Source: Phyllostachys edulis
Taxonomy: Eukaryota > Streptophyta > Magnoliopsida > Poales > Poaceae
NCBI GenBank assembly: GCA_036346405.1
Contig: CM070548.1
Coordinates: forward strand, 75,770,628 to 75,834,627
DNA: 64,000 bases
Direction: 5' to 3'
A program made the translations under genes and the position numbers. Numbering within the stretch: position 1 is the first letter of the stretch; every line of letters starts with the position of its first letter. The notes beneath the pieces are model-generated. The model saw only the letters and a program-made list of their open reading frames with translations. It did not search any database and was not told where the DNA came from. This document shows, piece after piece, positions 36,501-47,520 of the stretch.

Positions 36501-37410
36501 GCGTTATGGAAAGCGATGCCCCACCAAACAAACTTCCCTGTTTGGAACGCGAAAATCTAGTACTGCTTTCTGTAAAATTTCAATTTGGCATCTATCGGTG
36601 CGTGGTTAACCAATAACCACCGCAGCATGCATGTGCACAGCTGCGAACCCCATCAAATCATCTTGATGTTTTATACTCCTACTACACAGATTATGGTCGT
36701 CGTCTTAGTTCGTGTCTTGGTGTTCCTTGTGGAGTGTGGCACGCAGTACAAAGCTCGAGCTTTAAAGCCCATCTGTTTAGGAGTAGTAACTACACTTAAC
36801 CGGCATGCTACTACCATGTGAGGTTGCATTTATTTGGTTCCGTTTTTGCATGCTTCTTCCCATGGCTACATCGTAGAGCACATCACATGAATCTCAGGAA
36901 GCAGCGAGGCCAAAGAGACAGTTTTTATTTGAATGGACAAATTAAAGGGTTGATGGGCCCCACACACGGAGCGAGTAAACGCAACGATCAATTGATTAAC
37001 ATGCAGAAAAAAAAAAGATTTGGGGGGATTTGATTAATTAATTACCTGAGGAGCTCGACCTGGAGGGCGGGCCCGTCCTTGGTGCGGCGGTGGGAGGTGC
37101 CGCCGAAGCCGGTGGTGACGCCGTAGATGTCGCCGCCATGGGCGAGGCAGTTGAGGATCCACTCGCTGCTGGCCTTGACGCGGGGGCGCGCCTCCTCGTC
37201 GAGCTCGACGGCGACGCCGGCGGCGTCCTTGGCCTGGGCGACGGCGGCCACCTGGCCGACGCGGAGGCTGGAGCCCTCGATCTTGACCACGGGCTCGCGG
37301 AACTGCGCCACCATCCGCTTCACCTCGTCGAGGTGGCTGCCGGTGAGCTCGGCCGCCGCCGCGCCCCAGTTGAGCGGGTCATTCTTGATGATGAGCCCGT
37401 TGCCCGCCAT
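33549..37410 (-). CDS. PAL: Phenylalanine/tyrosine ammonia-lyase (2 exons, 701 aa)
   Basis: This cytosolic, tetrameric enzyme removes ammonia from L-Phe to give trans-cinnamate, the entry step of lignin and other phenylpropanoids. Exon 1 is 37,410-37,046 and exon 2 is 35,289-33,549, joined by a GT-AG intron (37,045-35,290) that splits an Arg codon; together they give 702 codons including the stop. The MIO cofactor triad Ala189-Ser190-Gly191 lies in GTITASGDL, the catalytic loop Tyr is Y96 (YGVTTGFGG), and QDVNSLGL is intact. Length and sequence match grass PALs throughout, with no frame damage. Residue 123, first after the junction, is His (LLRHLNAG). In characterised grass enzymes and bacterial TALs, His here allows Tyr as well as Phe; most PALs have Phe. 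I therefore predict a bifunctional PTAL. Regulation by MYBs through AC elements is suggested upstream. Family identity is very secure; dual specificity is inference from one residue. Confidence 0.97.
35290..37045 (-). other. PAL intron (1,756 bp)
   Basis: The donor (minus strand) is CTCAG|GTAATTAATT and the acceptor CTTTCCTCCAG|GCATC. The single intron position, within the Arg codon just before the His/Phe selectivity residue, is the conserved plant PAL intron site. It contains the fold-back MITE at 36,071-36,412 and otherwise AT-rich non-coding sequence. Confidence 0.9.
36071..36412. mobile_element. Fold-back Mutator-like MITE, copy 1 (PAL intron)
   Basis: A 342-bp palindromic element. Inverted ends run from caaattttttaaattaatta on the left to taattaataaaaaaaagtt on the right, and the core repeats the words 'gtcacgcca/tggcgtgac' in both senses. 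Flanks are tcctagact (36,062-36,070) and ccctagact (36,413-36,421), a 9-bp TSD with one mismatch. It is the same family as the element at 44,476-44,850. Confidence 0.85.
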
Positions 37411-37428
37411 TGCTCGGTGGGTGGCGGT

Positions 37429-37439
37429 GGTTGGTAGGT
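37429..37439 (-). promoter_or_regulatory. Overlapping AC-I/AC-II-type elements in PAL 5' UTR
   Basis: The minus strand reads ACCTACCAACC, in which ACCTACC and ACCAACC overlap by three bases. These are the classical AC elements bound by R2R3-MYB regulators of lignin genes. They lie about 20-30 bp upstream of the ATG, so in the leader rather than the core promoter. Confidence 0.6.
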
Positions 37440-37523
37440 TAGGAGGAGGAGGAGGAGGTCGAAGAAGAGCCGGAGGAGAGGGTGGTGAGCTCTTCTTGGA
37501 GGGAAACGGAGGCGGAGGGGCCG

Positions 37524-37531
37524 CTTAAATA
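37524..37531 (-). promoter_or_regulatory. PAL TATA box
   Basis: The minus strand reads CTATTTAAGC here. It would place transcription start about 30 bp downstream and give a short leader of roughly 85 nt before the ATG at 37,410. Confidence 0.6.
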
Positions 37532-37596
37532 GTCGTGGGATGGTGGTGGGCGGGTTTAGGTGGGTGAGGCCTGTGCCTCTGCCTCTCCGGTGAGTG

Positions 37597-37603
37597 GGTT
37601 GGT
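37597..37603 (-). promoter_or_regulatory. AC-II-type element in PAL promoter
   Basis: The minus strand reads ACCAACC within TCACCAACCCAC, about 70 bp upstream of the TATA box. Position and sequence fit the MYB-binding AC elements of phenylpropanoid gene promoters. Confidence 0.55.
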
Positions 37604-38212
37604 GACTGATACGGTGGATCTATTACTTACTAAACTTTACATCCTACTTGACAAGTACTTTTCCCCCTCTCCTATATATTTCGATTTCTATTCTTTATTA
37701 CTTGCCATTTCATTTCAGAATATTTTTCTCTCTTCGATTTTCCAATTCTTTTCTCCTCCCTTGGTGATCATACGAAGAGGAAGGTGAAAGCGGGCGGGAG
37801 GGACAAATCCCACCAACCCTGAAAAGGAAAACCGGGTTGCTCTCGAGTGGAAAATAGAGTTGTTGGTGGGGCAATTATTGCGTGTGCCTCTCCTCTACGA
37901 CGGAATAAATCCGGGGATTTTTCATCTCGCTCGGCCGCTCCGGTTTCTTCCCAGTTTTTACGTACGTTTGACGTCACGACTCTGCGACACCGCACCATGT
38001 GGATCAATAGATAGACAGTCCTTGGCAGTTTAGTCCTCTCCTGCGGACCTGTTCCCTCGTCATACTGGCTCACTAGGATACATTGTTTTTCTGATCCACA
38101 TTTGCTGACTGTGTCAGCCAGAGCGCATATAATTAGAATCGTCCCATGACGTCTGAGATGTGAGAATCTAGGAGCATAAACAGAGCAAAGCTACAATGAT
38201 ACCGCTAATTAT
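37604..38212. other. PAL upstream region
   Basis: About 600 bp of presumptive promoter between the AC element and the copia LTR. It includes a pyrimidine-rich block (37,670-37,760). No ORF with protein character was seen. Confidence 0.4.
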
Positions 38213-40240
38213 TGAGAAATCGTCGCTGACGAGTTTAGTCCAAGTGATAATCTTGTAGATAAGCGTAAAATCGCACAGAACAATGCAAAAAACAAATAGT
38301 TGATTGGACACAGAGATATAGGAGGTTTCTTGCTTCTCTTCTCATGATCAGTCTTTTACAATGACTAGCACCCCTATTTATAGGCTATAGATCTTGCTAA
38401 GGTTTTGGATGGAGCATCCATCTATGGACCGGCTGCTAGGCCAAACCCATGATTTCCTAACACTCCCCCTTGACACCCATCCTCACATGTTCATGCCTCG
38501 TTAAAACTCCATAAAAACCCAGTGGGAAAAATTTAGAGAAAGAGTATATGATACACGTTCTACTGCGTTGCATGAATTGCCTCATTAAAAACTTTACCCG
38601 AGAAACTTCAGGAAAACTCGTCAAGGAAAAAAGAGTACAATCCACCAAATTTCATTTAATCTTCAGGATTTATTCCTTAGGTACTCGATCTTCGTGATCA
38701 AGTTTCAATAATGAGTTTGTGAGGATCCTCCCTTGAATTCTGTACTTCTCTATGTCTCATCATTCCAATTCTACGTATGCAACTTTCAAAGCTAGACGCT
38801 GGAAGTGACTTAGCGAATAAATCTGCAAGATTTTCACATGATTTAGTATGCAGTACTTTAATTTTGTCCATCTTTTGCAATTCATGAGCGTAGAAGAACT
38901 TGGGGTTGATATGCTTTGTAAGATGACTCTTCACATAATCCATCTTCACTTGTGCAACACAAGTTGTATTATATTCATAGATAATAGTGGGGGTTTACGT
39001 GATATTCAACCACACGACTGCTGGATGTGGTGAATCATCCGCCGAAGTTGATACAAGACTTTGCTTAGATGATTTCCATGAAATTGCAGTTCCACCACAT
39101 AGAAATACATAGCATGTTTGAGACTTGGCTGTATACGGGTTCGACAGGTACCCGTCATCTGTATAGTCATTTATAGACAGGTCTTTGTTCTTTCTGTAGA
39201 ACAAACCAAGGTCTTTGCTTCCTTGAAGGTATCGAAAGGTGTCCTTTATTTTCTGCCAATGCCTTTGATAGGTTCTGCACTATACCTTACTAACAGGTTT
39301 ACGGCAAATGCAATGTTCGGTCTAGTACAGTTTGCTAAATACATGAGTGCTCTTATTGCACTTAAGTATGAGAATTCCGGTCCCAGAACTTCCTCCCCTC
39401 TCTTCTCTAGGTCTGTACGGGTCCTTGTCTTGCTGCAAAGATCTCTACCATGACACTTTTGAAGGATATGTCTTTTCAAAGCCGAACTTTTCTAACATCT
39501 TTTTAGTGTAGTTTGACTGATGTACTAATATCCCTGCAGGGGCATGCTCAAGCTGCAAGCCTAGGCAATATTTGGTTTTACCCAAATCATTCATTTCAAA
39601 TTCTGACTCCAGGTAAGAGCTTGTTTTCTTAATACCTTCTAGGGTTCCAATGATGTTCAGATCATCTACATACACTGAGATTATACAAAATCCATCCTGT
39701 GATCGTCGTATAAATACATAGGGACTCTTGGACATTGAGTGAAACCTTGTGTAACGAGCCTTGCTTACAATTTCATTATTTTCATTTCTCTTTCGAACAA
39801 ATACACATTTATGCCCTACGGGGTGCATATGGGAAGACGTACGGCTTACAGGCCCAAACACTTCTCTTTTTTTCAGAGATAATAATTCAGTTTTTATTGC
39901 CGTCTTTCAATCTTTCCAATCTGATCTTTTCTTACATTCAGCGAGCGATGCAGGCTTTAGATCAAGATTGATGATTGTGGCAATTTTCTTTGCAAAATAA
40001 ATATCAACATTGGTCGTTGTCTTCTTCATAGATTCTCCCATGGTCACCAAGTTTATAGCTATTTTTTCATGGGGCGATTCTTCTAATGCTTCTACTTTCC
40101 TACCGCTGCTTCCAATTACAGGGCAAGTTCCTTTAGTAAGCTCCGATATGTGCGCTCAATTTTCCAATTTTCAAGGCTGGGGGGGGGGTTCCGCAAAATT
40201 TCCTCATAATTTTCAAAACTCTGAGGGTCTTATTGCAATT
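38213..40240 (-). mobile_element. Truncated Ty1/copia element
   Basis: Minus-strand order from right to left: pol linker, partial reverse transcriptase, RNase H end, 3' LTR. The LTR (about 38,213-38,462) starts on the minus strand with TGTTAGGAAATC directly after the purine tract AAGGGGGAG, and has a TATA box (plus strand tatttatag, 38,375-38,383). Its far end (tgagaaatcg at 38,213) is a guess. There is no gag, integrase core or 5' LTR; the sequence passes into GC-rich DNA near 40,200. Confidence 0.75.
38698..39861 (-). pseudogene. Copia pol fragments: RT and RNase H
   Basis: Minus-strand frames show the copia RT catalytic motif VYVDDLNIIG, RT-RNase H linker sequence (LMYLANCTRPNIAFAVNLL), RNase H with TAISWKSSKQ, and the C-terminal ENLADLFAKSLP. 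The frame shifts several times. The first part of the RT palm is missing: near 39,740-39,760 the conserved KAR region jumps directly to the segment just before YVDD. Not functional. Confidence 0.85.
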
Positions 40241-41220
40241 TTTGGGATTTTTTCTTTTTCCGGCTGGGCCCTTTTCTTTCCCCCGGCCTAGTTTTGGGCC
40301 GCGTTCTCTTGGCCCACTCGGCCTAGTTCAAACGGGTGCAGGGGCAGGGTTTCTTGCCCCTGCTCACCGAGGTGGCGGCGGCGCACAAAGGCGCCGAAGC
40401 CTGGGCGGCCAATGTGGAGGCGCTAGAGAAGGCCGCCTGCCGTAAAGGCGGTATGGCAAAAGGCCGGTAGGGCGGGCTCGCATGGGGGCGGCGACAAGCG
40501 GTGTGCGAGGGTCGACGAGAGGCAGCGGCGTGTGGTGTGTCGTCGGTGTGCTCGAGCGCCCATGCGGGCGCGCAGCGGCCGGGCGCAGGGAGCCAGCGTG
40601 GCCATGTGGTGGCGTTGTGTTTGCGGCCGGCATGGTCATGCGGGTGGCGCAGTCGTTCAACAACGCGGCGGCAATTACCGTCGTCGGTGGTGGCTATGCA
40701 GGCGCCTTAGTGTCAACAACGCGGCGATGGCCGCCGGCCGGTGGTACCGCGTGTAGGTGACGGTGCACGGGGCCGCGTGCAGGCTCAGTTGGCTTTGGGC
40801 ACGCGCAGAGGCGTGGCGGCTGCCGCACGACGACCGGCATCCGTGTTCGGCCGACGATGGAGTGGTGTGGCTGCGGCTGGCGGCAGCAGGCGGCACGCGA
40901 TTCGGGCGGCATGGTGGGTCGGCGACAGGCTGGCGTGGCTTCGGGTGGCGCATTCACCAGTGGGCCGCGTGCGGGTGGTGTGCAAAGCAGCCGCGTGTGG
41001 GTGGCATGCAGGCTGACACGGCGTGGTCGTACGGGGCTGCGTCGGTCGTTTTTTTTCCCTTTTACTGTTCATGCAATCAACAAATTGCAGTGCAATCGTC
41101 ATATACTCTTTCATGCAACCCACCGATCGGCTTGGCCGACGACTTCAAGTTGGCTCGCGATAGATTAGAGCGTATTTGCACCGTAGAAAAAAAAAATCTA
41201 GAAAGCCAAATGTCAGGACC
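40241..41220. repeat. GC-rich repeat-like block
   Basis: Begins with 'ggcccatt/ggccta'-rich text like the GC-rich leaders at 10.2 kb and 45.5 kb, then becomes a GCG-rich stretch open in many frames on both strands, none recognisable. A perfect hairpin, gcaggggca/tgcccctgc, lies at 40,338-40,363. Probably the leader part of a family-X-like element. Confidence 0.35.
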
Positions 41221-42903
41221 CGAGATTAATACCCCAAATTTTCTGTGCATTTCTGAACTAGTCCCATGATCAGTGGCTAGCTCATACGGTAAACATATTT
41301 GGTAACATCCATAAACGCAAAGCTTTATTAATAAATACCAGAGTTTAATTACCAGAAAAGCTTACAAGTTAACAAATAAGAACACAACGAAAAATGAAGA
41401 TCAAGTAGTAGAGCCCAGCTAATCTGTCACAGGCAATCGACTGGGGTAGCGGCCTAGTCATCGAGATCTCCAACAGTTGCAAAGTCCTTCTCCTCTGAAT
41501 AATATTTTATTAAGCAAGAGTGAGCACAAACAACCGTGCACCGTAAGTTACACCCAATAACATAATTATAATGCATGCAGGGATATATCAAAGGAAGGCT
41601 TATATAGCTGTTTTGTATAAAGCAATATTTTCTAGTTAAATATTCATACTAAGTTCTAAAGCAGTTTACTCTATAACTAAAATTCATTTTCTAAATTTCA
41701 AGTTTTATAGTCAGATAACATTCACACAGGAGTGGTGAAGGATATCCTCCTATCACATGGCTACCTACCCAATTCCCGTTTGAATAAACCATCTAAAACC
41801 ATTTGATAAACCATTTTTGAAAAGAAAAAAAAAACCAAAGTCTAACTTTGAGTAGCTTTGCTAGTATGTTCATGACCGTGGACATGGCTATTAGAATAGT
41901 TTTACACTTTGCAGAGGTTGTACAACTTTACCCACATGACACGACTTCTTTAGTTTGTTTGGCATCCATCGATACCACTGCTCACTACCTTAGGTAAGTA
42001 GTCTAGAGCACACGTCAATGCCTTTACAAGGCACCATCTCACCGTAGCCCTGTCTTGCTAAGGTTTCACCTCCTTTGTATAGAAACTTGCTGGATTTAAG
42101 CCTCCTCTTGCGCCATGTGGAAATACATAAAAGTAGGTCGTAAAAGACATCCACGCAACTGGGTGGCACGACCACAGTGAAATGTTGCAAATTAGTTAGC
42201 CAGGTTTTGCCCATTCAGAACATGTGGTAGTACGGTGGGGCTTAGCAAGATACGGCTCGAAGACCGGTCCTTAATTGACTTTGGCGACTTCCAATAAAAC
42301 CCTAGGCCTCAATCATAGAAATGAATCGATCCTGTGCATGAACATGTACCCATCTAACATCCATTTCACCCAAGTCCAAATTAAATTTTATTTTGTTTAA
42401 CAAGTCAAATCATTTTATAAATTTCTATAGTAAAAACAATACCATAGAATCATTTTCAAATCATAGTTGAACTTTTGGCTAAAGTTCCCCAAATCAAGAT
42501 TTTTTGTCTAAGTTTTGACTAAGCATAGTTTTCCAACATGTTTTAGTCGTACTAGTGTATCGACCAAGTTTTTCTATTAAGGTGAAAAGGGAATGGCAAC
42601 TTTAATTTCAACATTGGCTGTACAACGGTAACGAAATTAACTAGTAATTTAAAACTAGAATTTAAATTACTTGAATATAAATAGGCATGCAATAATAGTT
42701 TAAAACAAAATTTAGATAATTTTAAATACTGGGCTCAAATATGATCAAAGGATGTAACTTGTCTTGCTCAATTAGGTGTTGTTCAGAAACGACGTCGAAA
42801 TCTGGTTCTCGAAGTCGTCGAAATCTACATATGAAAATTAGCCAAATTCAAATAAAATCCAAATAGACTCCAAATAGGGTACTTCCGGTATAGATAGCTA
42901 GAT
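41221..42903 (-). repeat. 'Family X' retroelement-like sequence, minus orientation
   Basis: 41,590-41,945 is similar to 7,270-7,650, and 41,430-41,455 (cacaggcaatcgactggggt) is the reverse complement of 13,361-13,386-type sequence. No coding capacity. It is the third block of this family and runs opposite to the unit at 9.8-13.6 kb. Confidence 0.45.
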
Positions 42904-44115
42904 CTAAGGCTTTGTTTGGATGGGTTTAAAGTGGTGAGGTTCTAACACAATCCATGTGATTCCTCGTGGTTTTCCAACAGTTACAAAACAGAGATATATG
43001 TGGATATCAGAAACCTAGATTCTCATCGGTTTCATGCTTTTAAACCAAAATAACCATATCTTAGGTTGTCCATTTTTAGAAGTAACTATAGATAATAAAG
43101 TGGAGTAGCAGCTAACCAAGATAAAATGTGATCATATCTCAGTCATGGATTCTCGGTAGGTATCAAAAGTTCAATACCTTATGATGTAAATCGAGTTTGA
43201 AATTATGATCTCATTTCAAAAAAGGAAAGATTTTAATTTGATAGTTACAAAACAGAGATATGTGAGGAAATCGGAAACCTAGATTCTCATCGGTTTCAAG
43301 CTTTTAAACGAGAATAATCATATATTAGGATGTCCATTTTTAGAAGTAACGGTAGATAATAGATCAATATCTTTCTGGCACAATCTAAGGCTTTGTTTGG
43401 ATGGGTTTAAAGTGGTGAGGTTCTAACCCAATCCATGTGATTCATCGTGGTTTTCCAACAGTTACAAAATAGAGATATGTGAGGATATCAGAAACCTAGA
43501 TTCTCATCGATTTCAAGCTTTTAAACCAAAATGACCATATCTTAGGGTGTCCATTTTTAGAAGTAACAGTAGATAATAAAGTGGAGTAGCTGCTAACCAA
43601 GATAAAATGTGAGCATATCTCAGTCATGGATTCTCAGCAGGTATCAATAGTTCAATACCTTATGATGTAAATCGAGTTTGAAATTCTGATCTCATTTAAA
43701 AAGGAAAGATTTTAATTTGACAGTTACAAAACAGATATATGTGAGGAAATCGGAAACCTAGGTTCTCATCGGTTTCAAGCTTTTAAACCAAAATAACCAT
43801 ATATTAGATGTCCATTTTTATAAGTAACGGTAGATAATAGATCATTATCTTTTTGGCATAATCTAAGGCTTTGTTTGGATGGGTTTAAAGTGGTGAGGTT
43901 CTAACCCAATCCATGTGATTCCTCGTGGTTTTCCAACAGTTACAAAACAGAGATATGTGAGGATATCAGAAACCTAGATTTTCATCAGTTTAGGAGTTCC
44001 ATTTTTAGAAGAAACGGTAGATAATCAAGTGGAGTAGCAGCTAACCAAGATAAAATGTTAGCATACCTCAGTCATGGATTCTCATCGGTTTCAAGTTTCA
44101 TAAGAGAAGCGACAC
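42904..44115. repeat. Tandem repeat, ~480 bp x 2.5
   Basis: The phrase ctaaggctttgtttggatgg starts at 42,904, 43,385 and 43,863 (periods 481 and 478 bp); the third copy is cut short near 44,100. Within each full unit a sub-repeat (gttacaaaacagagatatgt ... gaaacctag ... ggtttcaagcttttaaac) occurs twice, giving a two-level structure. No ORF spans the units. Copies are highly similar, so the expansion is fairly recent. Confidence 0.9.
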
Positions 44116-44475
44116 CTGGCACCACAACATTAATTTGGACGCGAACTAAGATATGTTACTAAAATTTTATCATTACTCGCTGAATTGTAAAATGGAAAAA
44201 ACAAAGAGATGCGCAATCTACAAGCTTACTCCAAATATTTATGAGATGCTGCTTACTACAACTAATTGATGGTATGGCCGGCTGGATGTCGCTGACTCGC
44301 TGCTCCAGCACATGGTTTTGACTCATTTAATCCTGTTGCAGATTTTATCAATTCCAGACATTAATACTCCGGCCCAACAAAATTTGGCCCGGCCTATTGT
44401 TTCAGCCCAATCAGCACATCCTTCATGGACCTTACCATGTAAGAGAAGGGCCAGCCTAACCAAGAATATGCAGTA

Positions 44476-44850
44476 GAACTTTTTTTTTATTTAACTTTTT
44501 TTTAATTTTTATTTTAAAGTTAACCCCCGGCCCACTTTATTTCCAATTCTGACCCCTTTGGTTACGCCACCACCCGTGGTGTGACAAAACAATGCTGTTA
44601 CGCCATAGGATAAGTCCCCAAAATAGCATTTTTGGTCATGCCACTGGTCTTGGCGTGACCAAACAACACTGTCACGCCACGAGTGGTGGCGTGACAAGAG
44701 CTTACCCCAGATATGGGCTGGCGTGACAGCGTTGTTTTGTCACGCCACCACCCGTGGCGTGACCAAAGGGGTCAGAATTGGAAATAAAGTGCCGCCGAGG
44801 GTTAACTTTAAAATAAAATTAAAAAAAAGATTAATTAATAAAAAAAAATC
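44476..44850. mobile_element. Fold-back Mutator-like MITE, copy 2
   Basis: A 375-bp palindromic element: inverted ends (gaacttttttttt ... attttaaagttaacc against ggttaactttaaaat ... aaaaaaaaatc) continue into inverted copies of the 'tttccaattctgacccc' and 'gtcacgccac' words. Both flanks read tatgcagta (44,467-44,475 and 44,851-44,859), a perfect 9-bp TSD. It belongs to the family seen in the PAL intron (36,071-36,412). Confidence 0.88.
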
Positions 44851-44859
44851 TATGCAGTA

Positions 44860-46740
44860 TGCACAACAAAAATGGAAGAAATGAAATATAAGACAAAATT
44901 AGCTACTAAACTTTTATGTCATTGGCTGTGAGATACCGAAAAATTATATTTTTTGCTCTAGAACAATATAATTTTATGTCAATTTGCTGTGAGACACTAA
45001 AGCCATTAAAATAACACATTTGGCTGGTTTGGGGAGAGAAACAACTCAAAATGACTTCAATACCCTTCTCTTCTTCCTTCAGTCTTTCCTCTCTTCCCCA
45101 TCGCCTTCACCTCCAAGTAGTCCAGCCGTCCCTACTCCCTCCTCATGAACCGCCTCCTCCCTTCCTTCCCGCAGGAGCCCCAGTCGAGGACAAGGATGGC
45201 GAGGACTGCAACATCCCAATTTTAGTGCCCTTTTGAAATTTTCAAAAGTTAAAAGGAACCTTTTGATTTTTTTTTGAATCTTAATTTGAATTTTTAGAAA
45301 TAAAAACAATTTAATATGAATAAACCAAACTTAAATTAAATTCAAAACTATTTTATTTGTGTTCCTTTTGATCCAAGTAATTTTCTATAATTTTCTTGGA
45401 TTTTCCAAGTTAATTTTCTATTGATTTGAACTCTTTTTTATTTGTTGTATTTTCTGAAATTCATCTAAATCCTCAATTTTCTCTCGGCTCGAAACCCACC
45501 TATGCGGCCCATTTCCTTTTTCTTTCGGCCCAACCACCTTTTCCCCTGCCTAGGGCCGCCTTTTCCCCGTCTCGGCCCATCTCCCTTGCCCAGCCCACCC
45601 ACCTCCCTTCTCCCCCCTCTCTCACCGACACCCGGCCCTGCCCGCCAGGGTCCGCCCCTCCCTCTCTCTTTCCCTCGCTACTAGTCCGGGTCTACTTGCC
45701 AACTCTTTCTTCCTCCTACCTTCTTCTTCCTCGCGCCGAGCCTCCATTGACGCACGATCAAGCTCTTGAATGCCGCCGTTTTCTTCATTGGTCTTGCACC
45801 ATTAAGGCCAATTAAGACCCCCTTCATTTTGCCACTCCCCCGCATCTAATTCTCGACCGTTTCTTTGTTGTAAAGCATCTTAACGCCACTGTCCCACGAT
45901 CTCCCTCCCTTGTCCTTCTCCACCCCTATAAAAGGAAGCACCATGCTTCCCCTACTCCACTCATCATCTTCCCCGAAGCCCTCCTCCTCTCTCCCTCTCT
46001 CGTAGCCACGATCAGAGCTTCTTCCTCGCCGGTCCACAAGCATGCCACCGTCAAAGGGTCACTGGCGACATCGTCCTTGCTGTCAGCTTTGTCTCGCCAC
46101 GTTCTACGTCGTGCTCGTGCCACCTTCGCCGGAACGCCGCCGCCGCCGTGAGCCGAACCACGTCGTCGGTCACCTCCATCCACATTCGCCCATCCACATG
46201 AGGTAGAAATGCTCCCCACAGCGTCGTCGTTTACCGGGACCATCGTTTCCCACGCGCACCGTCACCGTCCTAAGCCACGTGGCGCCACGGATGTGCCACC
46301 TCCCCGCCACGTTAGCGACCGAAGCCTACATGGACGCTTGCATGGCAAAGCCACACTGTGCCATGCGCCCGGTCCACCGTGGACCGATGCTGTCCCGTGG
46401 ACCCAAGCCCACTTGTTAGTGCCTGGATTTATTTTTCTTTTGGAAAATAATTTCGACCAAAAATCAAAATCCTCACTAACATCATGCTGACGCAATAATT
46501 CAGAATTTCATTTAGAACTATAATTCCAAAAATCCCAAAATTCTTGAACTAGTGTTTTCTCTCTCTTTCTCCTTTCCTTGAATTAAATCATCAGGAAGCC
46601 CGTCCTTCCTCATCCGAACTCCGTTTGATCCCGTTCTTTTTCCTAAATTAATCTAAAATTGAGATCTTTCTTCCTATACTGGTTTTGTTAATTTTGGATT
46701 CTATTTGTGTCGATGGTTTATTATCAATCTTATGAATGAA
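44860..46740 (+). repeat. Family-X-like GC-rich leader, interrupted on the right
   Basis: A 'ggcccatt'-rich pyrimidine block (45,490-45,720), a TATA-like word (cctataaaagg, about 45,925) and a following GC-rich segment parallel the arrangement at 10.2-11.8 kb. The sequence stops abruptly at 46,740, where the gypsy LTR begins, so it is probably the host of that insertion. No recognisable protein. Confidence 0.35.
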
Positions 46741-47520
46741 TGCTGGGGGCTCTACTAGAGCGAAACCACACAGAAAGGGACACGAGAATTTTATACAGGT
46801 TCAGGCCTTCTCCTAAGAGAATAACAACCCTACTCCTGTGTTGCTATATTGATTGTGTTTACAAGAGAGAAGCCATCGAAGGCTAAGACTAATGACTCCT
46901 GTCTACTTTGTTACTTGATCGCTAGATCTTCTGTCGTCTCTTTGTCCACCGACTTTACTCCTTATATAGCGCATGAAGGGGTGGCAGTTATTTACGTCGA
47001 GAGGTGCCTTGTCGTTTGATACAATGCACACATTTAAGGGTAGTTATTGTCAGAGACATATCCCCCACGTCGCCTTGCGGTTATGTCAGAGACAGAGGTT
47101 TAATATGTGAAGTTATCTTTTGAAATAACGACACATATTAACTATAGCGTGTATTAAACACAGTGCACAAATGTCCCTAGTCGATTGGGCCCACATGTTT
47201 GTAAGCTTTATCAACCATAGGGCGGTCGTAGATGACCTGGTTGTAGAATAACTTACGACTATGAGGTGATCGTAGTAAGACTTACGATCAATAGGTGGTC
47301 GTAGAAGAACTTACGACTATGAGGTGATCGTAGTAAGACTTACGATTAATAGGTGGTCGTAAAAAAGGTTACGACCACTAGGTGTGTATGATCTCCCTCA
47401 TTGTTAGTATTGCAGGGTACCTTTGGAGGTTGTATAAGAGACATTATTATCTATAAGACTATAGATAAATAACTTAATTAATCGAGGATTATTATATCCT
47501 AGTCATCTAGCCCCCCAACT
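46741..47520 (-). repeat. 3' LTR of the gypsy element
   Basis: 780 bp. Its minus-strand start is AGTTGGGGGGCTAG (the usual TG has become AG; the inverted copy at 53,897 still reads tgttgg) and its end CCCCCAGCA. A minus-strand TATA box lies at about 46,970-46,979 (plus strand ccttatatag). It contains two 58-bp tandem units with 'gtcgta/cgtagt' words (47,243-47,358). Confidence 0.75.
47243..47358. repeat. 58-bp tandem duplication in the gypsy LTR
   Basis: Units 47,243-47,300 and 47,301-47,358 are nearly identical (gtaga(a/g)taacttacgacta-type starts, ending ataggtggtc). Each carries alternating 'ttacgac' and 'gtcgta' words, so the LTR can form short hairpins. Confidence 0.85.

Noticed and set aside
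40482..41269. Overlapping GC-rich ORFs up to 170 codons
   Set aside because: Open in many frames at once because of base composition; no recognisable protein, and the context is repeat-like.
42904..44115. Regularly spaced repeats as a possible CRISPR-like array
   Set aside because: Units are ~480 bp and contiguous, in a plant genome; this is a tandem repeat.
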